From: Gnetum montanum
Taxonomy: Eukaryota > Streptophyta > Gnetopsida > Gnetales > Gnetaceae
Reading direction: 5' to 3'
Assembly: GCA_015680685.1 (NCBI GenBank)
Contig: MNCI01008572.1
Coordinates: 863,101 to 927,100 of the forward strand
DNA: 64,000 nt
In this document: positions 47,461 through 58,740 of the stretch, in pieces
How the letters are laid out: the number at the start of each line of letters is the position of its first letter
How positions within the stretch are numbered: the stretch's first letter is position 1
The notes under the pieces: generated by a model
The model's database searches: none
The model's input: only the letters and a program-made list of their open reading frames with translations
What the model was told of the DNA's origin: nothing
Made by a program: the position numbers and the translations under genes

Positions 47461-48962
47461 TCACAACTGAGATAAATGATCAGCAACAACATTCTCAGTG
47501 CCTTTACGATCTTCTATCGTGATATCAAACTCTTGCAAGATCACCAGCCATCGTATGACATGAGGGCTCATCATTGGTTTATTCATAATAAACCAGGTCG
47601 CACTATGATCCATGCGTACAAATACCTTATAGCCTAATACATAGTGCCTAAATTTTTCTAGTGCAAACACCACAATTATTAATTCTTTTTCTATTGTAGT
47701 ATAGTTGAGTTGTGCATCAACAATACTTCAACTTGCACAGTGAATGTAATAGGGACTTTTTTGGTCATCTAACTGTGTAAGTACGGCTCCTAAAGTAAAA
47801 TTGAATGCATCAGTCATTATATGGAATGGTCTGGACTAGTCAAGAGCTTGTAGAATGGGTGTTTCTATGAGCTTCTGCTTCAAGGTTTGGAAAGCTAGCT
47901 CACATTACTTGGTGCATTCAAAGGGTACATCCTTTTTATTAATTCTACAAATGGTTTTGCAATCTTCAAAAAGTTCTTGATGAAACATCTATAATAGTCA
48001 ATGTGTCCAAGGAATGATTGGATGTCTTTTATAGTTTTAGGTTGACAAGTGATTCCTTGGATGACTCTAATCTTTTCAAGATCTACCTCCATCCTTGTTT
48101 GTGAAATTCTATGCCCTAATACAATGCCCTCTTGGACCATTAAATGGTTTTTCTGCCAGTTGAGCCTTAGGTTGGTTTCAACACATTGTTTCTATACTTG
48201 CTCTAATTGGTCCAATGCTTATTCAAAGTTTGCTCCATAGGTGGAAAAATCATCCATAAAAACCTCCACACCAGTTCCTATTTGCTACTGAAATATACTG
48301 AGAACTACACATTGAAATGTTGCTAGGGCATTGCATAAGCCAAACAGCATCTACCTATATGCAAATGTCCCTCAAGGACTTGTGAATGTAGTCTTGGCTT
48401 GTTCTTCTAGTGCTATTTGAATTTGATTGTACCCACTGTAACCATCTAGAAAACTATAATAGCAATGCCTTGCAATGGTATCTAAGACTTGGTCAACGAA
48501 TGGCAATGGGAAATGGTCTTTGAATGTTACCATGTTTAACAGCCTAAAGTCTATATACACCCTCTATTTACCTTCCTTTTTTGGCACAATGACTAGTGAA
48601 CTAACCCATTCACTATCAACAATGGAGTAAATGAACCCGACCTTCAGAAGTTATTCAATTTCTTCTTTAACTACTTGCTTAAGTTTTGGGTTCAGTCATC
48701 TTTGCGATTGTCATCGAGGCTTCATAGAGGGGTCAGTGTAAATTCTATGTTGGCATACCCTAGGATCGATTCCAATTAATTCAAGATATGACCAAGCANC
48801 CCTAGGATCGATTCCAATTAATTCAAGATATGACCAAGCAAAGGCTTTTGACCATTTTTTTATCATCTTTAGCAATTTTTCTTTTTGTTGAGGAGCGAGC
48901 TTAGCATTAATAATTACCAATTTTCCATTCTTGAGAAATATATACTCCATACTGGTGGACAA
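47461..48962 (-). pseudogene. reverse transcriptase-RNase H of element C
   Basis: Copies retrotransposon RNA into DNA. Visible blocks: AFAWSYLELIGIDPRVCQHR (pre-RT), VYIDFRLLNMVTFKDHFPLP, YYSFLDGYSGYNQIQIAL (first catalytic Asp, about 48430), VFMDDFS (the YxDD box, about 48250), IVLGHRISQ, and IQSFLGHIDYYRCFIKNF (47895-48140). RNase H follows with MTDAFNFTLGAVL (Asp), TTIEKELIIVVFALEKF (Glu) and VRMDHSA (Asp), ending ENVVADHLSQL (47461). RT and RNase H catalytic residues are kept, but about six stops split the frame. The AWSYLELIGIDPR block appears twice because of the assembly artefact at 48758-48840. Confidence 0.9.
48758..48840. other. assembly join: 41-bp duplicate around one N
   Basis: 48758-48798 and 48800-48840 are identical 41-bp sequences (starting ccctaggatcgattccaatt) separated by a single N at 48799. 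Total excess is 42 bp, a multiple of three, so the RT frame reads through with a duplicated 13-residue block. Two overlapping contig ends left unmerged explain this best. Confidence 0.9.
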
Positions 48963-49041
48963 TGGTTTTAATTCAAGGGGCTCTTGCTTAAACTCGTTTG
49001 GATTTCCAACTTCCCCCAGTTGACATTTTCAGTGTTAGTTC

Positions 49042-49918
49042 TTGGAAGTTGGCAATGGACTTGCTCTAATGCATCTATGCTATCAATATAGGCACAAGTC
49101 AAGCTCTCAGTTGGTTCCATGCATATAGTTGAATTGTTCTCTTGGTCAGCTGTTAGCCACTGAGTGTCTTCCTATCTTGTGGTTGCTGCATACAAGCATC
49201 TTTCTATGTCAGTCACTTGTGCACACTGGTTGCATACAGTCAATGTTAAACATTATACAAACCAATACTTCTGCATGCAGTTGCACCTTGTGTCACTGTA
49301 TGCAGTGCATGGAACTTTCTTCTTCTTGACTTTTTCAAAGGTATTTTCTTTTGATATTTCTAGGGAAAGATCACGTATGCCTAGGTGCACATCAATCATA
49401 CTTATCCATGCTCTTCCCATTATGATTGGGAAGTCTCCCTTACAGTTGTTGACTTGAATCACTAGGAAATCAGCTGGATACAACCACCCATAAATAGTGG
49501 TGACAATGTCCTCCACTAGTCCCAATGGGACAGTGATGGACTAGTTGACCAACTCTAAATGAATGTTACTCTTCTTTAGTGAAGGTAGGTTCCAAGCTTT
49601 ATACATTTCTTAGGAGATCAAATTAACACTAGAACCTAAATCCAAAAGAGCTTTGCAAGGCTCATTTCCAGTGATTTGCAAATAAATACGAGGACTTCCA
49701 GGATCAAAGAATTTTCTAGGAAGATGGCCAGCTTTAATCCAATCAGTGATGGCATGAGTCAACATGACCATGTGCGTTGGATGCGATTTTTGGTTCAAAG
49801 GAAGCTCCGAAGATTCAAATGATACTGAGGTGTTGGGATAATTAGCTGCTTGTGGTTTTAAGGACTTGGTTGAACTATTGGTTCTAAAGAAGGATCTCTT
49901 CTTTAATTGGCTATCCAA
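49042..49918 (-). pseudogene. aspartic protease of element C
   Basis: Frames 49610-49918 and 49253-49525. Blocks: HMVMLTHAITDWIKAGHLPR, ALLDLGSSVNLIS (active site about 49615-49660), LGLVEDIVTTIYGWLYPADF, FPIIMGRAWISMIDVHLGIR. The Asp of the active site is present but the triplet reads DLG rather than DSG. A stop follows NLIS. The linker to RT extends to about 48970. Confidence 0.85.
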
Positions 49919-52230
49919 ACCAATAGTAGGTTGAGGGTTGACAGCCCTTGTAGCGTTACGTTGCTACGACTGGGCAGGAAGCTCGACCTGCATAGTTGGA
50001 GTAGGTGGTAATGGAGCTGAGGGTGGAAGAGATGCTCATAGATGAGAAGGATAGTACATATGTGGAACATCACCCCAAGGAGAAGAAGTTCTATGGTACT
50101 TGGGGGCCTGGTAGTGAGGTTGAAGAGCAACGTGACTAGTAGAGTCACGTGAAGAAATCGACTATTGAACATAATACCCATATGGGTCGGGTTAATGGTA
50201 AGGGTACTGTTGATGTGGTGGTGGCATTCCCCACAATTTTGAATGTTTCCACCATTGATACTGTTCATTTGGTTGTGGTGGAGCTCCACTTAGATAATAT
50301 GTCAAGGGTTGGTGGAACTGCCTTGGGTTACCTTGAGGATAAGGTAACCTTCTAGGTGTTTGTCATCTGTTTAACCGTGGGTTTAGTGTATACACCCCAA
50401 ACTCTTGTAGATGTGACACTACTGGGCAACATCCTTTAGGATGGTCATATTGGCATATCTCACATCCACCATCATTATCTATATTTGAATCCACAACCTC
50501 TTCAATGATGACAACTTTGCCCTTACCCTTGTTACATGCATACTTAGCTTCTTTCTTTTTCCTTCTCTCTTGGTCACTACTTTGTTCCCTAGGCTCCTAT
50601 ACTATTTTTAGAATAGTTTGAAATTTATCTTCTAGGGAGTTCCACATTTACTCTACCTTTTTCGATACTTCTGATGCAAATTTTTGAATGGGCAAAGTCT
50701 TTCTATTCACCATCTCTTCAAGTGATGACTCTTCCTCATCCTCGCAAAATCTAATTTCCTTCTTTCGGAGGGAAGGATCTCTATTATACTCTTCTGCACT
50801 TTCTCTTTTTCTCAATTCACCTTCCTCCTTGGTAACTTGCTCCAACAATCTTTGTATTTGGTGGGCTATAAGCTCAAATAGCCTTCCTTGGACATAAGTC
50901 CCAAGGGTTCTTCGTGTTTTGTACCTAAGCCCATCTACGAGATGGCGTAGTTATTCCTTTTGCAAGTAACCATGGTCAGGGCAACAATGTAATAATGTAT
51001 AATATTAGCCCATGGCAGCATCCAAGGGTTCATGTCCTCCTTGTTTCCATCCTTGGATTTGCTTACGTAGATTAGACACTCAAGAGTACGTTTGATACTT
51101 ATTTTTGAATAGCTCCAACATGGTACACCATCGACAAATGGATTTTAGTTCTAAGGACCAATACCAGCTTTTCACTTCCTTGATCAGTTTCCATGGAAAC
51201 AACCTTAGCTTTTGATACTCATTCTCTATATTTTGCAAGACACATGCATCATGGAATGCTTGTAGATGATTTTGAGGATCAACATTGTATCCAGTCTTTT
51301 GATCCTACTATCCTTATGGTGCCTTTTTGGAATCCTAACGGCCTCTATTATATCTAACATACTTCAGGTGGTGAGTAGGGGTTCATCATGATCATACTAT
51401 TTATGGTGTCTATGATGCCTATCTTGTTCCCTACTTTCCCTTCTTCTGTGATATGTCTCTCTGGACTGCCCTCATCCCCTTTCTCCACTATTTTGTCTAT
51501 GATTTCTATTTTTGTTACCCTTGTCCTTATGGTCTTACCCTTTGTGACTATGTTTAGATCCTAAAGAAAAGAGGGAAGGAGATGATGAAGGTGAAGAGGA
51601 AGGAGGACTGGCACCATGACAATGCCTATCACCTTCTCTTCAGTAGTTGCAGTCTCAATCATGGTTATGATCGAAATGTCCATCATTGTCATGCATTCTT
51701 ATTCCTTTTTCGGACCCTTTGTGTCCATTAGTACCAGAATCTAGGTTATGAATAGGTGAGTGAAGATTCTAATAGACAACTCCTTGACCAAAGTCAACAA
51801 GAGGAACATCATTTCATGGACAACCTCCCAAGGTAGGTTCACCACCCTCATTTTCACTTAGGACATATGGGACATCCTGAGATCACTTCCCCTTCATGGA
51901 TTTGTAATGTCTCTCTTGTTGCAAATCCCTCTGATGTTGTGCCTCCGTGGGTCGATAATCTCTTGAATCTTGATCATGCACAATGTACTCCGATTGTAAG
52001 TGCTGCATACCAATTCATGTAAGAGCACGAAGAAGCATGCTTGGGATCGAGCAATTAGGAGGTAACACTATGTTACCTTGTAAATCATGTCATTGCAATT
52101 GTTCATCTTGGTGAAGGATAAAGGTAAATTTTGGTATCTACTCCTTAGGATGAGTGTATACCCTTTTTTGGTGATTGTAGGATATTTAACTCTAAGGGTT
52201 CATTCGAACGATGGAAAGGATTTCCTAAGT
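49919..52230 (-). pseudogene. gag of element C, start region deleted
   Basis: Blocks: gag core (YQKLRLFPWKLIKEVKSWYW, about 51130-51230), LLEQVTKEEGELRKRESAEE (50780-50850), zinc knuckle CEICQYDHPKGCCPV with all Cys/His intact (about 50420-50465), then a Pro/Tyr/Gln-rich linker (49920-50300). Compared with B, about 130 bp including the initiator ATG and first codons are missing near 52155-52175, so this copy has no authentic gag start. Several stops occur. Confidence 0.8.
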
Positions 52231-52255
52231 TCTAATCAACACACAAACAAGAAAA

Positions 52256-52273
52256 TCCCTAGCAACAGCACCA
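52256..52273 (-). other. primer binding site of element C (tRNA-Asp)
   Basis: Minus strand TGGTGCTGTTGCTAGGGA, four transitions from the tRNA-Asp complement, all C-to-T or G-to-A. One base from the LTR. Confidence 0.8.
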
Positions 52274-52274
52274 A

Positions 52275-53126
52275 TGATGAGTAGTGAGGTACCCCTATGT
52301 CCAACCATACAAATATCAGCATTCATGGGTGATCCAATCGAACTGCAAGGATTAAGTGCTTATGCACTTATATAGAACAAGGATGAGTTATGCAATTGTT
52401 GTCTTCCCAAGCTTACTTGTAAGGCTCAATTGTATAGTTAAGAAAACTCAAGGTATGTGATTTTTATTCTTTTATGTTTTATTTTCTTGATGCTTAAAAG
52501 AGAGGAATGAGGTAATTTAATAACTAATTTGATTTAACTAGTTAACTATTCTCTAACTAGTCCTAACACTAGCATCCATTCCCACTCTCTAAACACATCC
52601 TAAACTAGTGTAACACTACTAGGATTACCAAACGCTAGTCATTACTGGGTTATCAAGTGTTCCCATGTATGCTCGAAGTGGTCGTGCTGAGTGTGCTAAT
52701 TCATTGGTAATTGAAAATTAATAATTCTATGAAATAACATTAAGTAACTATTGAAAGCATTAAATAATAGTAAATAACATGAAATGCAATAATTAAGCTA
52801 TTTTGAATGTTGCAAAGTTTATCACAAAGTTCATATTTGTTTCTAGACATGAGGTGTACTCAGGTACACAATGCTCGAATAAAGATCTGTTCACTTTATG
52901 ACTCCTACTGTGGGCACTCAGAAAAAATTCTAACTCTAGAATAGAAAACCTACAAGAATTTGGCTAAAGAACAAAAAGCTAATATGAAACCAAGTGCCCC
53001 TGTCTCTTATTTATAGGTGATGAGACAGGTTCTGACATCACATGTCCGATATCGCTTCGGCATCTACGATATCATGTATCCGATATTAAGGGTTTGATAT
53101 CGAGAGTCTGATATCTGGACTCATCA
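52275..53126 (-). repeat. 5' LTR of element C
   Basis: 852 bp, identical in length to the 3' LTR, differing mainly by transitions. TATAAATA (minus) at 53008-53015; GATAT repeats at 53031-53122. Confidence 0.9.
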
Positions 53127-53131
53127 ATAAT

Positions 53132-53935
53132 ATAAAAAATAATTAATTAATCTAATTATTAATAATAAAATAAATTCTAAGCTAGCCTAAGGATGATGAG
53201 TATCTGTTCCTAGTTTGCTATACATGTCCTGAACTCATGTATCCACTACTAGGATTACCAAGTGTTATGCTACTGGACAAACCAAGTAATACCACTACTA
53301 GGATTACCAAGCGAATACATGTTTACACTTGAAACTAGTTGTGCTTATTCTATCAATTGATTAATATGCATGAAAATGTAAATATTACCTAAGTACATCA
53401 AAAGTAAATTGTATTAAAAGTAAATCTATTTTAAGTCAAAGTCCTGCAATGGATAGGAATTAATCTCAATCTTATTGTCATTCATGGAATGTGTCCAAGT
53501 ACAGTGTCACTCAAATCAGACATTGTACAATTGATTCAAATCCACACTATGGGCACTCACTAGCTATTTGCTAGGATTACAAGAGAAAATTGCAAGAGTC
53601 TAACTACACTACTAACCAGAATGGTGCCAAATACATGACAAGTGCTTGCATATTTATAGGCAAATGTGGCCATTGAATCGATGGGGATGCATTAATGCAT
53701 TTAGCTACATCAACAGGGATGCCTCGATGGGGCTTCATCGACAAGGATGCATCGATGGAAAAGCATCAATGAGGTTGCATCAACACATCAAAGATGTGTT
53801 GCCCTTTAATGCATCAACATATTTTCTTCCACACATATTCATCAATGCATCTAAGATGCATCGACAGGATGCATTGATGAGGCTTCATCGACTAGAATAC
53901 ATCGACAAAGCTACCTAACATATCACATTTCATCA
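53132..53935 (-). repeat. 3' LTR of element E, right piece
   Basis: Collinear with 58961-59708. TATAAATA (minus) at 53651-53658. Between it and the LTR end (53670-53915) lie many spaced copies of catcgatg/catcaatg/gatgcatc. Polypurine tract tacccccatgactaac at 53936. Confidence 0.85.
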
Positions 53936-56075
53936 TACCCCCATGACTAACTAAAAACTCATCCTTGAGTTATATATAAATGGACAAAGTTTCATTACAA
54001 AAATTGTGGGGTGACCAAGACTAGATTGACTATTATTAGTAAAAAATTGAAATGCCACATTACAAAATTTTATTCGAGTGGATGTATTACAAAATGATGA
54101 AAATACTAGACAGACATCAAAGTTTTCAAAATTGCATAGGTCTTCAAAAATCCACTAAAGATAAATCCTCTTGTTATCACTAGCAATGGCAAACCTTCCA
54201 ACCTTGATTGTTATGTTGATGCTTCTCTTTTTATGCAAAGCACTTGAAGGATTGACTGACATTTCTTCTCATTGTCCCATGGATCCAACATACATGTAAT
54301 GTTTAGGCTTTAATTACTATATGTGCTACTATCTATTCATGGACAGAGCCTCTATTGTTCTCCTCTTAGCCTCGTTTCCTTTGCGTATACAAGACCTTCA
54401 ACCTTAGGAATTTCATTTGGTATCATCTAAAGTGACCAAAGGATCAACATTAGTTTTGATAATTTTTCATTAATGATAAACCCTTTCTGAATCCTTAGTT
54501 AGCTCAAAATATGAAAAAACATTTTAGCATGTAAACTCAAGATGATTTCATAATAATGTTTCCCAAGGCTCTAAGGTAACTAAAGTCATCAAGTTCTTCA
54601 AGTTATTTTAATTATTTTTACTACTAGTTACCATAATGTTTGAAAATAGGATGTTAGAAAAATATCAAAAAGTACATCCTCAAAACTCTCCATGATAAAT
54701 GAGCTTTACTCTAGAAGCACACAAGTTTTCAAACAATTAAAATCGAAGGCCTAGCTCTCAAAATGACTAAGGAATACTGAATTTGAAGGATAATTTATTA
54801 GAAAAGTAGTAAAAATTAATCAAAATTGATGAAAAGTAGTCCCAAAATCATGCATAAATTCAGAGAAATAGTCCATGATGTCCTTGAAGATGTGAGGTAT
54901 GATTCAGACCCATGATCAACAAAAGTTATGTAAGTGGGTCCTCCACAAAGTAGGCTCCTATCATAATGCCCTTGCATAACCACTTCTATAGATGTCTATG
55001 GGCACCTTAGAAGTTAAATGTAGATCATGCCTTTGTTCCAAACAACACATGACTACCTTGGTTAGGATCCTACACTATACTATAAAAAATCATTAGGCCC
55101 ATAATTGCATGCAGCAATAAGGTAAATAATGGGATGAGAAGGGATTGCAAAGATTGGGATGTAAGGTACTTAACCATGTCCGTAATAGGTTTTTGTATCA
55201 ATTGTGATTAAGATGACCATCATACCTATTTGTCCAAGTTTCAAACAAAGTCCATACCATTAATAGTGACCTTGCATTGATGTGTTCCTTCTTGCTGGCG
55301 ATCATGAAATCATAACAACCATAGAGAACAAACATCACTTCAAAAAGAGAAGAAAAGAGAAGAAGGAAGGAAGGGCCTTAGATAGAGGGATGACTTTAAG
55401 CATGGGTAACATGTCTATTTAGCCCCATAACCAATATGTGTAGCCCATTATTGTGTCTAAGAGGTATGCTTTAATTTTCAATTGTTTTTTTTTTTTTTTT
55501 TTTGGAACCACACCATGCAAAGACATGCTTCCTATTTATTAAACGACAATAGGAGTGATATGTTCAATGAGTCATAGGTGCCAGGAAGGAAGTTAAAAAG
55601 AGAACCCAACAAAACCCCTTGAGTTCACACCCTTTGCCATTCCCACTTGGGCTTTTTCCCCTTTTTTCAAGTTATAATGATCATTAGTTAATTTTAGTTT
55701 TATGTAAGAAGAACCATATTGTTTTCATGATAAAGCCTTTTATTTAGAGAATCGGAGGGATATATAATGTGATCTCATTGCTTTATGCAATTATTTATCC
55801 AATCAACTTGATAGCATAGGAAAAAAAACCCAACACATGGTATCGACTTCTGCATCATGACTGGCAATATTATTAACAAAAACATAGTAAAGATTCATAA
55901 AACATAAAGGAAATGACTCAAGAAAAGAGAAAATTATAAACAAAAGAAAAATAACAAGAAATAGAAAAGATATTAAGAATTGGAAAATTTTTTGAGGAAA
56001 ATGATAAAATTTGTAAAAAAAAAAAAGTAAAAATGCACTTATTAGTTCTTGATTCAAGATGGGGCATCTCCCCCA
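53936..56075 (-). other. 3' region of element E, non-coding
   Basis: Starts with the polypurine tract and ends at the internal motif catctcccccacaactaaac (56065-56084). From 54930 it carries the family landmarks gtgggtcctccacaaagtag, acatgtctatttagcccca (55408) and accacaccatgcaaagacat (55507), with a T-rich run near 55484. 54150-54880 has no counterpart I can identify in B-D and no convincing ORF. Confidence 0.5.
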
Positions 56076-56084
56076 CAACTAAAC

Positions 56085-56880
56085 TTATGGGTGAGCATTC
56101 AGAAAATGGACCACACATTCTCTTGCTTATACACCGTAAGTTTTCCATTTATCATCTTTAATGGTTTAAGTTTTCACTTAGTAGCATATTTAACATTGAT
56201 GATAATCACATTTCAATCATTTGGAGACATATCTTTAGCTAAACTAGAAGGTGTTTTCCTTTTAAGTTGTCCAAACATGTTTTCTTGTTTATTTTCTATT
56301 TTTGTTCTTGTGTCTTCTTATTTAACATCTTATTTTGGTGTATAGTCAAAGTCTAAGATGTTCTTTTCTAAGTTCTCTATTTGGTTCATTTTTTTAGAAC
56401 AAGAGCTAATAAGTGGGCTGGATGTTTTCATGCATCTTTTAAATGGTTTTGTATTCTCATTTTCGAGCCACTAGGTGTCTTTTGCTTTGGTGGCTATTAT
56501 GTAGACTTGGTTTTGCACACACACTTGTTCCTTAAGTTTGTTGTGGATTGGTATAGGGATTGTGTTAATACTTTGAACTTTCGGCCCACAACTACACCCT
56601 TTATCATTATCAGTAATGTATGGAATTTTCTATTCCTCCATAGTGATAGGTTCATCTTTTATGTTTTGTTTTAAAGTGTAATGGTTGTTGGCTCTTACAT
56701 AGGATTAAGAGACATTATTTTTATGAGGAAGGGTGTTGCACTAGATTGACCTTGTGCTAGTTCTACTGAGCCAATAGGTCTACAAGTTTTATTCACATGT
56801 GTGAGAACTATCCTAAAGAAAGGATGTTTCGAAGACTTTTGCTGAGATATACTAACATTATCATTTACTTGTATGTTCAT
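56085..56880 (-). pseudogene. protease remnant of element E, core deleted
   Basis: The minus-strand frame at 56695-56880 (SKHPFFRIVLTH ... GSVELAQGQSSATPF) matches the protease N-terminal linker of C (KKRSFFRT ... SSELPLNQ). The next recognisable part, about 56470-56640, matches the protease C-terminal linker. The whole core with the DSG active site and the GRAWLS block is absent. Past about 56450 the sequence is unlike any pol part. This removal differs from the B/D deletion. Confidence 0.55.
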
Positions 56881-58608
56881 AGCACAAGTTGCATTCTTCT
56901 ATTAAGGTTGTGGTGCCAATCCTTCTTGCATTGTTAGTGGTGACATATGATGGAGGGAAGTATGAGATTGTTGAGGATGTGACATATGATAAAGGCATGG
57001 AATGGCAATCGCATGGAAGATGTCATGGGTTGATGATATTCAAGAGATTAGTAGTGGTGATTTGAGGTACAGGAAGTATAACCATTTGGAGAAACAAGTT
57101 GTTGAACATAGTATCCATAAGGGTCTGGTTGGAAATAAGGGTATTGTTGGGTTGTTGATGGCATTCCCAAAGACCATGGGTTTTGCCACTATGGTTGATG
57201 GTAGTTTTGAGGTTGATGAGAAGTCTCACTAAGATAACCTATTGGTTGTAGGACTATCTATAATTACCTTGTGGGAAAGGCAATCTTCTAGGCATTTGCT
57301 TTTCTACGAACTTAGGATTTAAAGCAATAGCCCCAAACTCTTATAGATGTAACATAACTGGGCAATAGCCCTTTAAATGTTCATATTGGCAAATGTCACA
57401 TCTATAATCCTCTTCTATATATAAGTTTGTACCCTGTTCTACTACATCTATTTTGCATTTTTGTTGATAAGTGTCCTTACCTATTTCTTTGTTCTTTTTC
57501 CTCTTCTTGTTTTGATCACTTAATCCTTTTTGCTTCACCTTCTCCTCTATGATTTTCAAATTAGTTGTAACTTTTTCATTCATCAACTCCCACATCTTAT
57601 CTACCCTTGCTTCAATCTTAGCGATAGACTTTTGTATTGGTAAGGTTTTGTGTGAAATTGACTCATCAAGAGTTACCTCTTTTTCTTGATCATAAATATG
57701 GACCTCTTTTTCATAAAGAGTTGGATCCCAATTATATTTCTTCACACTTTCCCTTTTACATAGCTCTCCTTCTTCTTTTGCTAGTTGTTCAACTAGCCTC
57801 TATAACTGATGGGCTCTTAGTTCTAATAATCATCCTTGGGCATACATCCCAAGGGTCTCCCTCATTTTATTACGAAGCTCATCTATGATGTGGAGAAGTT
57901 GCTCTTTTTAAAAAAAAAAATCATGGCTTGGACATCTGTGTAGTAGAGAATAGTATCTATCCAAGGATTCATGATTTTCTTGCTTCCACTCTTAGATTTT
58001 TTTTCTTAAATTTCTCACTCTTTCGTAGGTTTGGTATTTTTCATTGAAGAGATAAAGCATTTTGGACCACCATTGGATTGAATCTGATTCCAACGATCTA
58101 TACCAACTTTCAACTTCTTCTATTAGTATCCTAGGAAAGAGCTTAAGTTTTTGCCACTTACTTTCAATATTTTGTAAGGGGTAAGCATCATGGAAGGCTT
58201 GTAAAAAATGTTGTTTCTATCTTCATCTTGATCCCATGGTGTATTTCTATCTCTATACCTACGTTCATCTTCATTAAAACTAGACATTGAAGAGGAAGAG
58301 GAAGATGGTGAACTAGGAAAATCATCATGGCCTATATATCTTCCCCTGTGATCCCTTGATTTATCTCTTCTAGGTTTGCAGAATGCCCTAGGCCTTGAGG
58401 CCCTCCTTGTTCTATGACTTGCTCCATCCCCTCTAGGATTGTCTGTGATAGTTGAACATAGTACTTAAATATAGTAAGGATCAAGATGATGATAAGAGAT
58501 CCCTACTTGTAGTAGTTCACTCCAATTCTCTTCAATATAAAGCCTACCATTTCTCCTACTAATGTTCTCATCATGTGATGCATTATTAGACAAATGTGAA
58601 GAAGACAT
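56881..58608 (-). pseudogene. gag of element E
   Basis: Start at 58608 (MSSSHLSNNASHDENISRRN), like the gag start of B. Then an Arg/Ser-rich region (58260-58420), the gag core (LKLFPRILIEEVESWYRSLE, about 58080-58150), LVEQLAKEEGELCKRESVKK (57740-57800), a long Lys-rich helical region, and the zinc knuckle CDICQYEHLKGYCPV (57362-57403, Cys/His intact). The linker to protease follows. The 134-codon frame 57341-57745 is the longest open part. A segment near 58200-58250 is deleted relative to B. Confidence 0.8.
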
Positions 58609-58721
58609 GTTTTTATTTAATAATGTGTATGAATTAAAATATTAATTTTTCTTAAAAGATAAGTCGTTAATGCTTTTACAGCAATCATTTGTAATATAAC
58701 TAATCTAGATCACTAGCACCA

Positions 58722-58739
58722 TCCCCAGCAACGGTGCCA
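58722..58739 (-). other. primer binding site of element E (tRNA-Asp)
   Basis: Minus strand TGGCACCGTTGCTGGGGA, two transitions from the tRNA-Asp complement. Confidence 0.85.
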
Positions 58740-58740
58740 A

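Larger units (their letters stand above)
40951..53126 (-). mobile_element. Element C: most complete Ty3/gypsy (Athila/Tat) element
   Basis: LTRs of exactly 852 bp each (40951-41802 and 52275-53126) and a perfect target duplication ataat (40946-40950, 53127-53131). On the minus strand: tRNA-Asp primer site, gag, protease, RT-RNase H, integrase, internal polypurine-like motif, 3' region with inserted K, polypurine tract. Without K and one duplication copy it is about 9.9 kb. The coding regions have stops but keep the catalytic motifs of RT, RNase H and integrase. C lies in the 3' LTR of element E. Confidence 0.9.

Noticed and set aside
48758-48840. a biological tandem duplication in RT
   Set aside because: Exact identity and the intervening N point to an assembly join.
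53670-53915. CRISPR-like or satellite array
   Set aside because: Units are short, irregularly spaced and confined to the U3 part of both E LTRs; no spacers of even length and a plant context.
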